Source of the DNA: Asticcacaulis sp.
GTDB taxonomy: Bacteria > Pseudomonadota > Alphaproteobacteria > Caulobacterales > Caulobacteraceae
DNA length: 13,888 nucleotides
Reading direction: 5' to 3'
NCBI RefSeq assembly: GCF_020217185.1
Contig: NZ_JAIWNX010000308.1
Span: forward strand, 1 to 13,888
Position numbers and translations under genes: made by a program
Part shown: one piece after another, positions 13,778 to 13,888 of the stretch
How positions within the stretch are numbered: the stretch's first letter is position 1
Layout: each line of letters starts with the position of its first letter
Notes under the pieces: model-generated
The model's database searches: none
Told to the model about the DNA's origin: nothing
The model's input: only the letters and a program-made list of their open reading frames with translations

Positions 13778-13888
13778 AAGGGAAGGTATGTTCAATGCCG
13801 CCCGGACACCCTCGGCGTAGTCCGGGTGGATGCGTTCGAAGTGGGTGAGGGCGCGCTCGATGATGACGTCGGGCACGCCGGCCATGGA
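13751..13888 (-). CDS. Probable catalase, C-terminal end only
   Basis: The last 45 residues of a minus-strand gene that enters from the right edge, ending at TAA (13751-13753). The piece SMAGVPDVIIERALTHFERI continuing to HPDYAEGVRAALNI matches the C-terminal helix of monofunctional haem catalases. In beef liver catalase I recall the equivalent region as KRAVKNFSDVHPEYGSRIQALL. The heme-binding and catalytic regions lie outside the window, so activity cannot be judged. It lies 209 nt upstream of the operon on the same strand and may be read together with it or have its own promoter. Confidence 0.7.
   Translation of the reverse strand, partial: SMAGVPDVIIERALTHFERIHPDYAEGVRAALNIPSLLELQISQP

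Overview
The window looks like chromosomal DNA of an alphaproteobacterium, most likely Caulobacteraceae (an Asticcacaulis- or Caulobacter-like organism). This rests on moderately high G+C with G/C-ending codons, a Caulobacter-style TonB-dependent receptor, several exported hydrolases, and palindromic intergenic repeats of a kind common in alphaproteobacteria. The genus is inference; no rRNA or tRNA is present to settle it.

Left module (about 1-6870). Three envelope genes: a Sec-exported amidohydrolase of the YtcJ/Amidohydro_3 type (125-1918, +), a 922-residue TonB-dependent receptor (1954-4722, -) and a 647-residue exported fusion protein (4926-6869, +). The amidohydrolase and receptor converge on one shared hairpin terminator. 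The receptor and fusion protein diverge from a 203-bp regulatory gap. The fusion is the most striking object here. Its N-terminal half is a cyanophycinase-like S51 serine peptidase. Its C-terminal half is a plant-type isoaspartyl peptidase/L-asparaginase (Ntn hydrolase) with its catalytic Thr in place. These two activities are the consecutive steps of cyanophycin breakdown (polymer to beta-Asp-Arg, then to Asp + Arg). The module therefore reads as a possible uptake and periplasmic digestion system for cyanophycin or other beta-aspartyl peptides.

Middle (6870-7119). A gene-free gap between convergent genes holds two strong inverted repeats. It also holds a 19-bp motif that recurs (17/19) in the receptor/fusion intergenic region. 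This is probably a dispersed palindromic repeat family.

Right module (7120-13541, all minus strand). A tightly packed seven-gene operon, in transcription order: isochorismatase-fold (YcaC-like) hydrolase, Tat-type amidohydrolase with a Cys/His-rich tail, two tandem tiny XapX-domain membrane proteins (the second only 50 residues), an alginate-export-type outer-membrane channel, a DoxX membrane protein and an MFS exporter with a C-terminal monooxygenase-like domain. Two junctions are TGATG and one is ATGA, so translation is probably coupled. The operon has hydrolases, inner-membrane proteins, an outer-membrane pore and an exporter, which suggests processing and transport of one unidentified small molecule. 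Upstream lies the 3' end of a probable catalase gene (13751-13888), leaving the window at the right edge.

No complete transcription regulator, transposase, CRISPR array, tRNA or rRNA was found. The two modules share no obvious regulator, and each could function independently.
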